A DNA stretch of 64,000 nt. Source: Rhodospirillaceae bacterium (GTDB lineage: Bacteria > Pseudomonadota > Alphaproteobacteria > UBA8366 > Aestuariispiraceae). Every line of letters starts with the position of its first letter. Position 1 is the first letter of the stretch. Of this stretch, positions 42,798-52,093 are shown in pieces. The translations under genes were made by a program, and so were the position numbers. Where the stretch lies: contig PAQY01000012.1 of NCBI GenBank assembly GCA_002709955.1, forward strand, positions 505,679 to 569,678, written 5' to 3'. Under the pieces are notes generated by a model that worked only from the letters and a program-made list of their open reading frames with translations, was not told the origin of the DNA and did no database searches.

Positions 42798-42812
42798 GAA
42801 CATCCCATGGAC
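42798..42812 (+). promoter_or_regulatory. Candidate SOS (LexA) box of recA
   Basis: GAAC-N7-GGAC, one mismatch from the alphaproteobacterial LexA box GAAC-N7-GAAC, about 150 bases before recA. A second near-match (GAACAGAACATGTAC) lies nearer the gene. Low confidence. Confidence 0.35.
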
Positions 42813-42964
42813 ACCAAGGCGACAATATTAAGATATTCTCTTTTTCCTGTGAAATCATAGATATAAAATGAGAATAAAAAAAGAACTTGCGTGAAAGAAC
42901 AGAACATGTACGGTATCGCCAGTTGCATGAACAACGTGGCTGTGACAGGAAGGATATCGCAATC

Positions 42965-44065
42965 ATGACACAAGCGGCATTGCGCCTAGTGGGCAAGGAA
43001 GACATGGACAAGCAGAAAGCATTGGAAGCAGCCTTGAGCCAGATTGAGCGTTCCTTCGGGAAAGGCTCTATCATGAAGCTGGGCCAGCAGGACAGTTTGG
43101 ACATCGAAGCGATCTCAACGGGGTCTTTGGGCCTTGATATCGCCCTGGGGATTGGTGGTGTTCCGAAAGGGCGCGTCATTGAAGTCTTCGGGCCTGAAAG
43201 CTCTGGTAAGACCACGCTGGCGCTGCATATCGTGGCAGAGGCGCAAAAGGCGGGGGGCACCTGTTCCTTCATCGATGCGGAACATGCCCTGGATCCGGTT
43301 TATGCCCGCAAGCTGGGTGTGAATGTTGATGAACTGCTGATCTCTCAGCCTGATGCCGGGGAACAGGCGCTGGAAATCGCCGATACGTTGGTGCGATCTG
43401 GTGCTGTGGATGTTCTGGTCGTCGACTCTGTGGCGGCCCTGGTGCCCCGGGCGGAGCTGGAAGGGGAGATGGGCGACAGCCATGTCGGTCTTCAGGCCCG
43501 ATTGATGAGCCAGGCCCTGCGGAAACTGACCGGATCCATCAAGCGGTCCAATTGTCTGGTTATCTTCATCAACCAGATCCGCATGAAAATCGGTGTCATG
43601 TTCGGCAGCCCGGAAACCACGACGGGTGGAAATGCGCTGAAATTCTATGCCTCGGTCCGGTTGGACATTCGTCGCATCGGCCAGATCAAAGACAAGGACA
43701 CTGTGGTTGGCAACCAGACCCGCGTGAAGGTTGTTAAGAACAAGGTTGCCCCGCCTTTCCGCATGGTCGAGTTCGATATCATGTATGGGGAAGGGATTTC
43801 CAAGACCGGTGAATTGATCGATCTGGGCGTGAATGCCGGGATTGTTGAGAAATCTGGTGCCTGGTTCTCCTATGAAGGGACGCGCATTGGTCAGGGTCGT
43901 GAGAATTCCAAGCGGTTCTTGACGGAAAACCCGGATGTCGCCCAGAAAATTGAATCAGCCATTCGATCCAATGCAGGTATCTTGTCATCCACAATGTTGG
44001 ATGGCCCCGATCCGGTTGAGGCGGAAGAGGCGGATTTGTCGCCAGACGACGCACCTGATAGCTGA
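42965..44065 (+). CDS. recA: Recombinase RecA
   Basis: A 366-residue recombinase. The N terminus [40 protein letters not shown] is family-like, with Walker [10 protein letters not shown] at residues 76-84 and the [15 protein letters not shown]-binding-loop region. The acidic C terminus regulates filament assembly. Start at the ATG after AGGAAGGA. It is followed by a terminator that lies inside the convergent ksgA 3' end. Confidence 0.98.
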   Translation: MTQAALRLVGKEDMDKQKALEAALSQIERSFGKGSIMKLGQQDSLDIEAISTGSLGLDIALGIGGVPKGRVIEVFGPESSGKTTLALHIVAEAQKAGGTCSFIDAEHALDPVYARKLGVNVDELLISQPDAGEQALEIADTLVRSGAVDVLVVDSVAALVPRAELEGEMGDSHVGLQARLMSQALRKLTGSIKRSNCLVIFINQIRMKIGVMFGSPETTTGGNALKFYASVRLDIRRIGQIKDKDTVVGNQTRVKVVKNKVAPPFRMVEFDIMYGEGISKTGELIDLGVNAGIVEKSGAWFSYEGTRIGQGRENSKRFLTENPDVAQKIESAIRSNAGILSSTMLDGPDPVEAEEADLSPDDAPDS

Positions 44066-44099
44066 TCCGGCTGTCTGACCTTAGACCATGCTATGCCTG

Positions 44100-44987
44100 T
44101 TATTCCGGCGGTGGGGAGCTTCCTGCCGCCGGTTTCTTTTGGGCCTGAACGGCGCGGGTCAATGCCGTGAATTCCGCGACGCTTAGTTCCTCGGCCCGGC
44201 GTGTCGCGGCTATACCGGCCACCTCCAGCACTGCTTCGGGTTGGGCAACCAGGCTTTTCAGGGACCCCCGCAGCATTTTACGGCGCTGGCCAAAGGCGGC
44301 CTGGGTCACCTGTTCCAGGGCTGCCATGTCACAATCAACAGGCGCGGGCGTTTTGGGGATCAAGGAAACCACGGCAGATGAAACCTTGGGCGGGGGCGTG
44401 AAGGCCTGTGGCGGCAGGGTTAAGGAAATCCGCGTGTCACAACGCCAATTGCACAAGACGGACAAACGCGAATAAGCCTGGTCACCGGGGCGGGCGACAA
44501 TACGCTCTGCCACTTCCTTTTGGAACATCAGCGACAGGCTGGCGATATCCTGTGCCCGGCGCAGCCAACTGATCAACAAAGGCGTCGCGATGTTATAGGG
44601 CAGATTGGCAACGATTTTCAGCGGCCCCGGTCCAAGGGTGGTGTAGTCAATCGCCAGCGCGTCGCCTTCGATAAGGCGCAGGCGCCCTTGGGATGCTTGT
44701 ATCAGAGGGGCAAGCGCCTCAAGGCAGCGGCGATCTTTTTCAATGGCGATAACCGAACTGGCCCCTTCACTGATCAGCGCGCGGGTCAGACCGCCGGGGC
44801 CTGGACCAACCTCAATGACGGTTCCGGTTGATAAATCACCGGCGCTGCGGGCGATTTTACTGGTCAGGTTCAGATCCAGCAGAAAATTCTGTCCAAGCGA
44901 CTTTCGGGCCGCAAGGTCATGCGCCTTAATTACATCCCGAAGGGGCGGCAATGCGGCGATGGCCGTTGAAATTGCGCTGTCGCTCAT
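44100..44987 (-). CDS. rsmA: 16S rRNA (adenine-1518/1519) dimethyltransferase
   Basis: A 295-residue SAM-dependent enzyme (KsgA): [17 protein letters not shown] motif [18 protein letters not shown], and the catalytic [11 protein letters not shown]. The C-terminal domain ends in a Pro/Ala tail ([12 protein letters not shown]) whose coding bases overlap the recA terminator. Starts inside pdxA (four-base overlap); last gene of lptF-lptG-lptD-surA-pdxA-ksgA. Confidence 0.97.
   Translation of the reverse strand: MSDSAISTAIAALPPLRDVIKAHDLAARKSLGQNFLLDLNLTSKIARSAGDLSTGTVIEVGPGPGGLTRALISEGASSVIAIEKDRRCLEALAPLIQASQGRLRLIEGDALAIDYTTLGPGPLKIVANLPYNIATPLLISWLRRAQDIASLSLMFQKEVAERIVARPGDQAYSRLSVLCNWRCDTRISLTLPPQAFTPPPKVSSAVVSLIPKTPAPVDCDMAALEQVTQAAFGQRRKMLRGSLKSLVAQPEAVLEVAGIAATRRAEELSVAEFTALTRAVQAQKKPAAGSSPPPE
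44105..44140 (+). terminator. recA terminator embedded in ksgA 3' coding end
   Basis: CCGGCGG (44105-44111) pairs with CCGCCGG (44126-44132), followed by TTTCTTTT. It begins 39 bases after the recA stop and overlaps the last codons of ksgA. Confidence 0.75.
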
Positions 44988-46009
44988 GATTTGGCACGGG
45001 CCATTGTTGCCGCCAGGCGCAGGGCGCTGATCAGACTGTCCGGTTGCGCGGACCCGGTCCCTGCAATATTAAAGGCAGTGCCATGATCCGGCGATGTCCG
45101 GATAAAGGGCAGCCCCAGCGTGACATTCACACCGCCATGGAAATCCAGTGTTTTGACGGGGATAAGCGCCTGATCATGATACATGCACAGGGCCGAATCA
45201 TAGGTGGCGCGGGCTTGCGCATGGAACATCGTATCGGCGGGCAGGGGACCCAGGATCGTCAAGCCTGCGGCCCGCAACTGGTCCAGGGCGGGGGCCAGGA
45301 TGGTTTGCTCTTCCTCTCCCAAAGCACCGCCTTCACCGGCATGGGGATTCAGGCCCGCAACAGCAATGCGCGGGGCCGTGATCCCGAAATAGCGTTTCAG
45401 GTCCGTATTCAGGATTTGGGCGGTTTCAACAATCAAGTCGCTGGTTAATGTGGAAATGGCATCGCGCAGGCTGGTATGGACTGTAACAGGAACTACCCGC
45501 AGGCCGCCTTCTGCCAGCATCATGCCCCCGGCCAGCATCATCACCGTGCGCGGCACGCCCGCCAGATCTGCCAGATATTCCGTGTGACCCGGATGGCGAA
45601 AGCCGCCCGCATATAATGCCGCCTTGTGGATCGGATTGGTGACCATGGCGCAAACCGCGCGGGCTTTGCATAAGGTAACGGCGCGATCAATGGAGGCCAG
45701 GACGGCATTGGTATTTGCCGGGTCCGGCTGTCCAGGGGCGACCGGCACCGGAAGGGACTGCCTAAGAACCGGGATCGCGTCAGCAAAGACAGCGTTTGCT
45801 TCCTCCGGGCTTGAAATCTCAACGATCGGGGTCCCACCGCCCAATGCGTCATCCAGCGCCCGCAGGCGTTCAGGATCATCAATAAGCAGAAAGGGGGGGA
45901 TATCATCCCCATTGCGGCGCAGCCAGGCGGCGCGGGCAATTTCCCCGCCTATTCCAGCAGGCTCCCCCATGGTCAGGGCAATGGGGGCTAAGGCTGGCGC
46001 GCTGGTCAT
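44984..46009 (-). CDS. pdxA: 4-hydroxythreonine-4-phosphate dehydrogenase
   Basis: A 341-residue NAD-dependent enzyme of pyridoxal phosphate synthesis. It opens with [12 protein letters not shown] and has [40 protein letters not shown] and [38 protein letters not shown]. Overlaps by four bases at both ends with surA and ksgA, so the operon is tightly coupled. Confidence 0.97.
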   Translation of the reverse strand: MTSAPALAPIALTMGEPAGIGGEIARAAWLRRNGDDIPPFLLIDDPERLRALDDALGGGTPIVEISSPEEANAVFADAIPVLRQSLPVPVAPGQPDPANTNAVLASIDRAVTLCKARAVCAMVTNPIHKAALYAGGFRHPGHTEYLADLAGVPRTVMMLAGGMMLAEGGLRVVPVTVHTSLRDAISTLTSDLIVETAQILNTDLKRYFGITAPRIAVAGLNPHAGEGGALGEEEQTILAPALDQLRAAGLTILGPLPADTMFHAQARATYDSALCMYHDQALIPVKTLDFHGGVNVTLGLPFIRTSPDHGTAFNIAGTGSAQPDSLISALRLAATMARAKS

Positions 46010-47328
46010 AAGCGAATGTCGATGAAAGCCTCGCGCCGCAAGTCCCGCAACTTTCTGCGCACCAGAAGCTCAACACGCTCATTGGTCAAACGCGCATTCA
46101 ATTGTTCGCGGCTGGGCAGTGTCAATCCGGCGTCCTGGCGATCACAAATGGTGATCATCACGACAGCGCTGCCCATATCAATCGGGTCTGTTGTCTGTCC
46201 CGGTTGCAGCCCGTCTATGGCTGTTTGCGTTGCTGCGGGCAGTTCGGAAACGGCGATGTCTTCTGCAGCCGCGACGCTGGTGCCGGGGCGTCCCTGACCA
46301 AAGGCCTTCAGGGCGTCACAACTGGCAATGGAGGATTTGGCTTGGCTAAGCGACGCGATGGCTTCTGATTTGGCGGCTGATCCGCTGTCCTGGGGGATAC
46401 GCTGGATCAATTGAAACAGGTCAACCTTGGCCTGACCAGGGTCGCGTCCAATGGTTTGGGTGTCGGTGACATACAGCAGGTAAAACCCTGTAATACTGCG
46501 GATTGGGGCGGAAACCATGCCTGGAGATAGAGATTGTAAGGCCGAGTCCAACTCGTCTGGTAACTGGCCCGGCGCAATCCAACCCAGATCCCCCCCCGCG
46601 CTGGCCGTGCCGCTTTGCGAAAAGCTGCGCGCCAGAGAGGAAAAATCCGCCCCATCGCGAATTTGATTCAAAAGGCGCTCTGCATTGCTGCGGATTTCAT
46701 TGGCTTCATCGGGGTTGTCGATGCCCAGGAAGATTTCATACACCCGTTTTTGGGGTTGATCGGCAACTTCGGTCAGGCGCGCCAATTCCGCATCAATTTC
46801 ATCTTCACCGACATCCACCTGACGCATCAGCCGACGCCCGACATATTTGGCCCAGGCAATTTGGGAATTGTATTGGTTTCTAAGGGTCTGGATATCAATT
46901 CCCCGGCTGGCCAACAGGCCGGCCAGTTGATTGGCGTTCATGTTATTGCGTTGGGCCAGATTGCCAATTTCGTTTTCTATTTCCTGGTCGGTGGCGGTGA
47001 CGCTGTTGGCGGTCGCCTCCTGCAATTGCAGTCGCTCATCAATCAGGCTGCGCAGAACCTGTGGCATCAGGCGTTGACGGGTTTGTGCATCCAGGTTCAG
47101 GTTGGAAGACAGTGCTGCCAGGCGCAGACGTTGCTCCAGATCCAACACAGAGATGATGTCGTCGTTCACGACGGCTGCAATGCGCATCAGGTTGTTTTGC
47201 GCCTGTTGTGCCTGAACGGACGGAACAGTGACTGCAACTGCGATCAGCAAGGCAGTGCCCACCAGCGCCTTGCTAACGCCGCGCCAAATCCGTCTTGGGG
47301 TATCCACAATCATGGGGCAATCAGGCAT
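46006..47328 (-). CDS. surA: Periplasmic chaperone SurA (peptidyl-prolyl isomerase)
   Basis: A 440-residue secreted protein: a signal peptide (LVGTALLIAVAVTVPSVQA), an N-terminal chaperone domain (MRIAAVVNDDIISVLDLEQRLRLA), a parvulin domain (YEIFLGIDNP...FSSLARSFSQSGTASAGGDLGWIAPGQLPDEL...GFYLLYVTD) and a C-terminal part. It folds outer-membrane barrels such as LptD, encoded just upstream with a one-base TAATG overlap. Confidence 0.95.
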   Translation of the reverse strand: MPDCPMIVDTPRRIWRGVSKALVGTALLIAVAVTVPSVQAQQAQNNLMRIAAVVNDDIISVLDLEQRLRLAALSSNLNLDAQTRQRLMPQVLRSLIDERLQLQEATANSVTATDQEIENEIGNLAQRNNMNANQLAGLLASRGIDIQTLRNQYNSQIAWAKYVGRRLMRQVDVGEDEIDAELARLTEVADQPQKRVYEIFLGIDNPDEANEIRSNAERLLNQIRDGADFSSLARSFSQSGTASAGGDLGWIAPGQLPDELDSALQSLSPGMVSAPIRSITGFYLLYVTDTQTIGRDPGQAKVDLFQLIQRIPQDSGSAAKSEAIASLSQAKSSIASCDALKAFGQGRPGTSVAAAEDIAVSELPAATQTAIDGLQPGQTTDPIDMGSAVVMITICDRQDAGLTLPSREQLNARLTNERVELLVRRKLRDLRREAFIDIRL

Positions 47329-49550
47329 TAAAAGGAAACCTCTCCCAACGTCTTATAGGTCAGTGTGAAGATGAAGGCATCTTCCTGTTCTATATCGACG
47401 CTGTTGATATAGCTGCGCAGGTATCTGCCCAGGAAAATAAAGCATTCGTCTTCATATTTCAGACTGGCCGTGTGGCTCAACGAGCCGCCGCCATCCCTCA
47501 GATCCTGAAGTGTTCCAACTTCTGTGGTCCAGTTATCGGTCAACTGTGTGCTGACGTTAAGATACAATTCTTCAATCGAAGACGCATCCGGGCTCAAGCT
47601 GTCTCGTATATAGGTATAGTTGGATGAAAAGCGAAGGCCATTTCCGCCGGCTGAAAAACCAAGCTCGTTTCGGTTGGCCTTGAATTCATTCGCGGCATAG
47701 TTAAAGCGATAGAACAGCGAGAAATAATCATTTGGCGTGATTTCCAACCGCCCAACCCAGTCGGACCGTTCCTCCTCCAGGCGCGCATCGGTGGCAAGGT
47801 CCTGATCTCTGCGGAAACGATAGCTTTGACCCAGGAACAGGGACAGACGCCCACCATCATCCTGGAAATGCGACAGGTTGATCCCGGCCACAGCCTTTTG
47901 TCCGGTTTCCACGCGGTCCAGTCCCGGGGTTCGGTCAGCGGAGAAAACATTGATGTCGTCAGTTTCAAAGACCGTGCTGTCACTGTTTGGAATGTTTTCG
48001 GGATTGCCACCATTTGGGGCGGCATACAGGGCCACCATTGGTTCGATCACCTGGCGTCCCCCTACGGAATAGCGGGCCATGGGATAGCGCGATTCCAATC
48101 CTACCCTGGGAATGATCCGCCCGGTCAAACCATCGTCAACACTGCGCCCGGCTGAATCAAAGCGGCTGTCCTGATCGACATTATACAGATCCCCGCGCAG
48201 ACTGCCGGATGCTGTTGTGACCAAGCCCCAATCGGCGATAAATTCGCGTTCATATCCTGCATTCACTGAAAAACGCTGACTATCGGCATCATCCCCATCG
48301 GACAGACCGCGCGCATTGGCATCCAGCGTCCAGCGACCACCATATTTCCCGGCTTCTCCGACACCATTGTAATCCAGCAATGGCAGAATGATGGGGGTAT
48401 CGGATCGCTGTCCAAGGCGCAGGTCCTGAAAGGAATAGGCACGTGCCGCCATGTAATTGCGTCCACGGAATCCTTCAGCATATACCGTCGATGTCATGGA
48501 ATTGCCGGGGTCTTCCCAGAAATTGAACTTTCTGAGATAGGTCTGGTCCGTCGATCGATTGATGTCCCAACCGGCGCGATAGGTCTCACTGAGGTTAAAT
48601 TCGCCATCGGTGAAGATATGTCCGCGAAAGACATCGTCTTCCTTGCGCACAAAGGTCGGGCTGCCGATGTTCTGATCGGCGTAGGTGAAGCTGCCGGAGA
48701 GATTAATTCTACCCGTGTCAAAGGCTTGGCGAAATTCGCCCCCCATTAATGCCTTTTGCTTTTCTGTCAGAATGGGATCCAAGGTGACATCGACATCCGG
48801 CCCAAGATTCCAGAAATACGGTGTTCTGAGGAAGATACCCGTATTTGTCTTTGTCCCAAAGGAGGGCGTCAGAAAGCCGCTTTCGCGCTTAACGGTTGGA
48901 TCGGGATGGGTCATATAGGGCGTGTAGAGAACCGGAATCCCGAACATTTCCAGCGATGCGTCGTAATAGTCGATGGATTTATCATTCTTGTCGTGGATGA
49001 CACGATCTGCCTTGATCTGCCATAGGGGGGCCTTGCTGGGATCATCCTTACAAACCTTACAGGGCGAATAGACACCCCGCGCCATTTCCATTGTCGCGCC
49101 GTCGGTTCGCCGCCCGCCGGCCGCTGCAATGCGCGCATTTCCCATCAGCAGGATACGAAGGTTTTCAATTGTGCCATTCAACAGGTCTTCTGAAAGCTCA
49201 ACATAATCCGCGAATATAACCTGTCCGTCTGGTTCCAGGATATTCACATTGCCAGACGCCGTTACGGTCTTGGCATTCTGATTATAGCTCAACGTATCTG
49301 CCAACAGAACCCGGTCGCCCTGTGCGATTTCAACACTGCCCCGCGCGACGACGACGCCCAGTTGCTGGTCTTGTGTAACTTCATCGGCCTTCAACAGGAT
49401 CGGCAGACCATCCTGGTTGATGGTTTCAGCCGTGTTCGGGGCTATTTGCTGTGACTGGGACAGGGCTGGGCCCGCAGATAGGCCAAACCCACCCACAGAC
49501 AGACAGGTCAGCAGCGCAAGTCGACGGGTAAATGACATAGGGTTCGCCAT
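47328..49550 (-). CDS. lptD: LPS-assembly outer-membrane protein LptD
   Basis: A 740-residue protein: signal peptide, an OstA/LptA-like N-terminal beta-jellyroll (ADEVTQDQQLGVVVARGSVEIAQGDRVLLADTLSYNQNAKTVTASG), then a large beta barrel of the LptD family. It receives LPS at the outer membrane. The start at MANPMSF overlaps the lptG stop by one base; the longer upstream frame is antisense to lptG. A few Cys residues (SPCKVCKDD) may form disulfides. Confidence 0.95.
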   Translation of the reverse strand: MANPMSFTRRLALLTCLSVGGFGLSAGPALSQSQQIAPNTAETINQDGLPILLKADEVTQDQQLGVVVARGSVEIAQGDRVLLADTLSYNQNAKTVTASGNVNILEPDGQVIFADYVELSEDLLNGTIENLRILLMGNARIAAAGGRRTDGATMEMARGVYSPCKVCKDDPSKAPLWQIKADRVIHDKNDKSIDYYDASLEMFGIPVLYTPYMTHPDPTVKRESGFLTPSFGTKTNTGIFLRTPYFWNLGPDVDVTLDPILTEKQKALMGGEFRQAFDTGRINLSGSFTYADQNIGSPTFVRKEDDVFRGHIFTDGEFNLSETYRAGWDINRSTDQTYLRKFNFWEDPGNSMTSTVYAEGFRGRNYMAARAYSFQDLRLGQRSDTPIILPLLDYNGVGEAGKYGGRWTLDANARGLSDGDDADSQRFSVNAGYEREFIADWGLVTTASGSLRGDLYNVDQDSRFDSAGRSVDDGLTGRIIPRVGLESRYPMARYSVGGRQVIEPMVALYAAPNGGNPENIPNSDSTVFETDDINVFSADRTPGLDRVETGQKAVAGINLSHFQDDGGRLSLFLGQSYRFRRDQDLATDARLEEERSDWVGRLEITPNDYFSLFYRFNYAANEFKANRNELGFSAGGNGLRFSSNYTYIRDSLSPDASSIEELYLNVSTQLTDNWTTEVGTLQDLRDGGGSLSHTASLKYEDECFIFLGRYLRSYINSVDIEQEDAFIFTLTYKTLGEVSF

Positions 49551-50650
49551 CACCCGTCCTCCAGATGCAACAAGGCCGTAATGCCCAACATCATGGCAAC
49601 ACCGGCGGGCATCCATGCCGCCAGGGCGGCGGGGATGCTGGCGGACATGCCCAATGCATGGACGATATTGGTAAAGAAATACAACAGGAACCCACTGATC
49701 ACGCCCCCTATGATCATCATGCCCGTAGAACTGCGCCGGGACACCCGAATGGAAAAGATCGCGGCAATCAGAACCATGGCACACAGCAATACCGGCATGG
49801 AAAGCAGACTGTTCAGATACAGCCTGTGTGCATTCGCATTAAACCCTGCCTGTTCCATCGAAGAGATGAATTTAGGCAATTCCCAAAAAGATAAAGTATC
49901 TGCCGAGGCAAAGCTGTCCTGTATTCCCTCAATCGTTAATTCGGTTGCCAGACGATACACATCGACATAGCGGGTAACTTCATCCGGGGCAGAAATATAA
50001 GCGTCATACAATTCCCAATATCCCGCACGTAATGTTGCCTTGGCCGCGTCAATCCTGCCAACAAATCGGTCTTCGCCTTCCAATTGGAAGACGACAACGT
50101 CCAGCAACTGGGCTTCATCGCCGCTGCCCCTGACGGAATTTGCGTGGATCACAGCATGGGCATCCTCTTTGCCCTGGCGCAGCCATACGCCGGTCGATCC
50201 CATCGCGAATTCCGTTTGGCTCTTGCCCAGATATTTGCTTTCCATGTTTTCGTAATGCGACCGCATCGCCGCAGCAAAAGGATTGAACGTGGTGATCAAC
50301 AGGACACCGACCAGAAAGGTCAGGATCATGGGCGTCATAAGGAATTGCCAGGCGGACACGCCAGCGGCGCGCGAAATCACCAATTCATTGGCTTTCGCCA
50401 TGCGCCAGAACGCCATCATGCCCCCCAGCAGCACCGCGAATGGCAGCATTTCCTGCACCAGATTGGGTAATTTAAGCAGCGACATTTGAATGATAATGTC
50501 GATTGTCACTTCCTTCTGACCGGATGCGCGGCGCAGCAATTCGACAATGTCGAACATGGCTGCGATGGCGATCAGGGAAATGAAAACACAGATCATCCAG
50601 AACATGAACTGGCGACCCATATAAAAGGCGAGTGTTTTGGATATCCGCAT
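49550..50650 (-). CDS. lptG: LPS export permease LptG
   Basis: A 366-residue, six-helix permease. The first cytoplasmic/TM block (LAFYMGRQFMFWMICVFISLIAIAAMFDIVELLRR), ANELVISRAAGVSAW coupling helix, periplasmic beta-jellyroll, and the C-terminal VSRRSSTGMMIIGGVISGFLLYFFTNIVHALG identify LptG. With LptF and LptB it extracts LPS from the inner membrane. Encoded 15 bases after lptF. Confidence 0.96.
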   Translation of the reverse strand: MRISKTLAFYMGRQFMFWMICVFISLIAIAAMFDIVELLRRASGQKEVTIDIIIQMSLLKLPNLVQEMLPFAVLLGGMMAFWRMAKANELVISRAAGVSAWQFLMTPMILTFLVGVLLITTFNPFAAAMRSHYENMESKYLGKSQTEFAMGSTGVWLRQGKEDAHAVIHANSVRGSGDEAQLLDVVVFQLEGEDRFVGRIDAAKATLRAGYWELYDAYISAPDEVTRYVDVYRLATELTIEGIQDSFASADTLSFWELPKFISSMEQAGFNANAHRLYLNSLLSMPVLLCAMVLIAAIFSIRVSRRSSTGMMIIGGVISGFLLYFFTNIVHALGMSASIPAALAAWMPAGVAMMLGITALLHLEDG

Positions 50651-50665
50651 CGTTGCGCCCTGACC

Positions 50666-51775
50666 CTAATTCGCCACTGTCGTGGGGACCACACGCTTAT
50701 GGCGGGTCGGACGGAAGATGAAATACAAGCCCACAAGGGAGGGGATCACAGAGTTCAGATAGATCAAAGGAATCAAGCGATTGTCCGAGCCGGAGGCCGA
50801 AACCAGGCTCATATGACCAATCAGAAGCGCCATCATCGCGCCAATCGCGCTGACTAGTGCCGAAAAATTCCCCCGCCTGGAATAGCCACCGCGCAGGATA
50901 AACGCCAATGCAGCGATGGAATAGGCGATAGGCAGCAGTGCCGTGGCTATTCGGCTGTGTCCTTCTGCGATCAGCTTGCTGTAGTAATACATGTCATTTG
51001 AGTTATCCGGATCCGGCGACAGCAATTCCGGAAGAAAGCGTTCTTCAGGCTGCGCCCAGACCGCGCTGGCAGCGGAGGCGGGGACGCCGATATCAATCAT
51101 TGTCCGGTCAAATTCGACCAGATGCATTTTACCGTCCTGGAAGGTCTGGCGGCTGCCATTGACGACCAGAATGCGCGGGCCATCATTGGTTTCAACGACT
51201 GCGCCCCGTTCGGCCATGATCGTATAGGGTGCTTCGGGGTCTTCCCGATTGTCGTATAGCAGGCCGAACAGCTCGGACCCTTCGCGTTCTTTTACGAAAA
51301 TGGTGATCGCCTTGCCAACTGTTGTAAACTGCCCTTCACGCAACAGGGCCGCCCCCCATTGGGATCGGTTCTTGTCGACATAAAACCGCATTTCCATGGC
51401 AGACATCGGCATCAGATACAGGGTCATGCCCAGACAGACTATGCTGGCCGCGGAGGCGATGGCCAATCCGGGCATGGCAAGCGAGGATGAACTCATCCCA
51501 GCCGATCGCATCACAATCAACTCGCTGTCACTAATCATCCGGTTATAGGTGAAAAGCATTGCGCCAAACAGGGCAATCGGCATCACCAGCGCCACGAAAC
51601 GGGGGATCATCAAAGAAGCCATATAGGCGAATTCCGGCAGCGGCAGACCGCGATTTACAATCAGGTCGACCAGACGCACGGATTGCACCAACATCACCGC
51701 CACGCACAAAACAACGGTCGCGAACACTGTCACACTGACCAATTGGCGCATTATATAGCGGTTAATTTGTTTCAT
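50666..51775 (-). CDS. lptF: LPS export permease LptF
   Basis: A 369-residue partner of LptG: MKQINRYIMRQLVSVTVFATVVLCVAVMLVQSVRLVDLIVNRG at the N terminus, SDSELIVMRSAGMSS coupling helix, and YSRRGNFSALVSAIGAMMALLIGHM near the C terminus. First gene of the minus-strand operon; divergent from pepA. Confidence 0.95.
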   Translation of the reverse strand: MKQINRYIMRQLVSVTVFATVVLCVAVMLVQSVRLVDLIVNRGLPLPEFAYMASLMIPRFVALVMPIALFGAMLFTYNRMISDSELIVMRSAGMSSSSLAMPGLAIASAASIVCLGMTLYLMPMSAMEMRFYVDKNRSQWGAALLREGQFTTVGKAITIFVKEREGSELFGLLYDNREDPEAPYTIMAERGAVVETNDGPRILVVNGSRQTFQDGKMHLVEFDRTMIDIGVPASAASAVWAQPEERFLPELLSPDPDNSNDMYYYSKLIAEGHSRIATALLPIAYSIAALAFILRGGYSRRGNFSALVSAIGAMMALLIGHMSLVSASGSDNRLIPLIYLNSVIPSLVGLYFIFRPTRHKRVVPTTVAN

Positions 51776-52093
51776 CGTTACCAGATATAGCGTTATATGG
51801 ATCGCTTGAGTCTCAGATGTAATAAATATCAGAAACCAATTGATTCTGCACGATTTTTCTTGCTGTTAAGTCTTAAAAATACTTGGCGATACTTAACATT
51901 CCAGGTCTTTCGCCCGCTTTTCCGTATCTGGAAAGACTTTAACAGCCTTCTTTTCCCGATTGGTGACGATCTTGTCAAGGTCCGGGGGACAGGTCGGTCT
52001 TTTCGTCACGGGCAGTGTATCTTATGGTAACACGAATGACGCATGTCAAACTTGGTCCAGGCCCTGTTTTCAAACGCAAAAGGATTGCCCTTC
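51776..52093. promoter_or_regulatory. lptF / pepA divergent intergenic region
   Basis: 318 bases without a gene. A perfect inverted repeat TGTTAAGT (51864-51871) / ACTTAACA (51891-51898) with 19 bases between could be a dyad operator for one or both operons. No promoter boxes were assigned. Confidence 0.45.

Noticed and set aside
49551-49784. Upstream N-terminal extension of lptD to 49784
   Set aside because: The added frame is inside lptG coding sequence, has no signal peptide, and the start at 49550 gives a clean signal.
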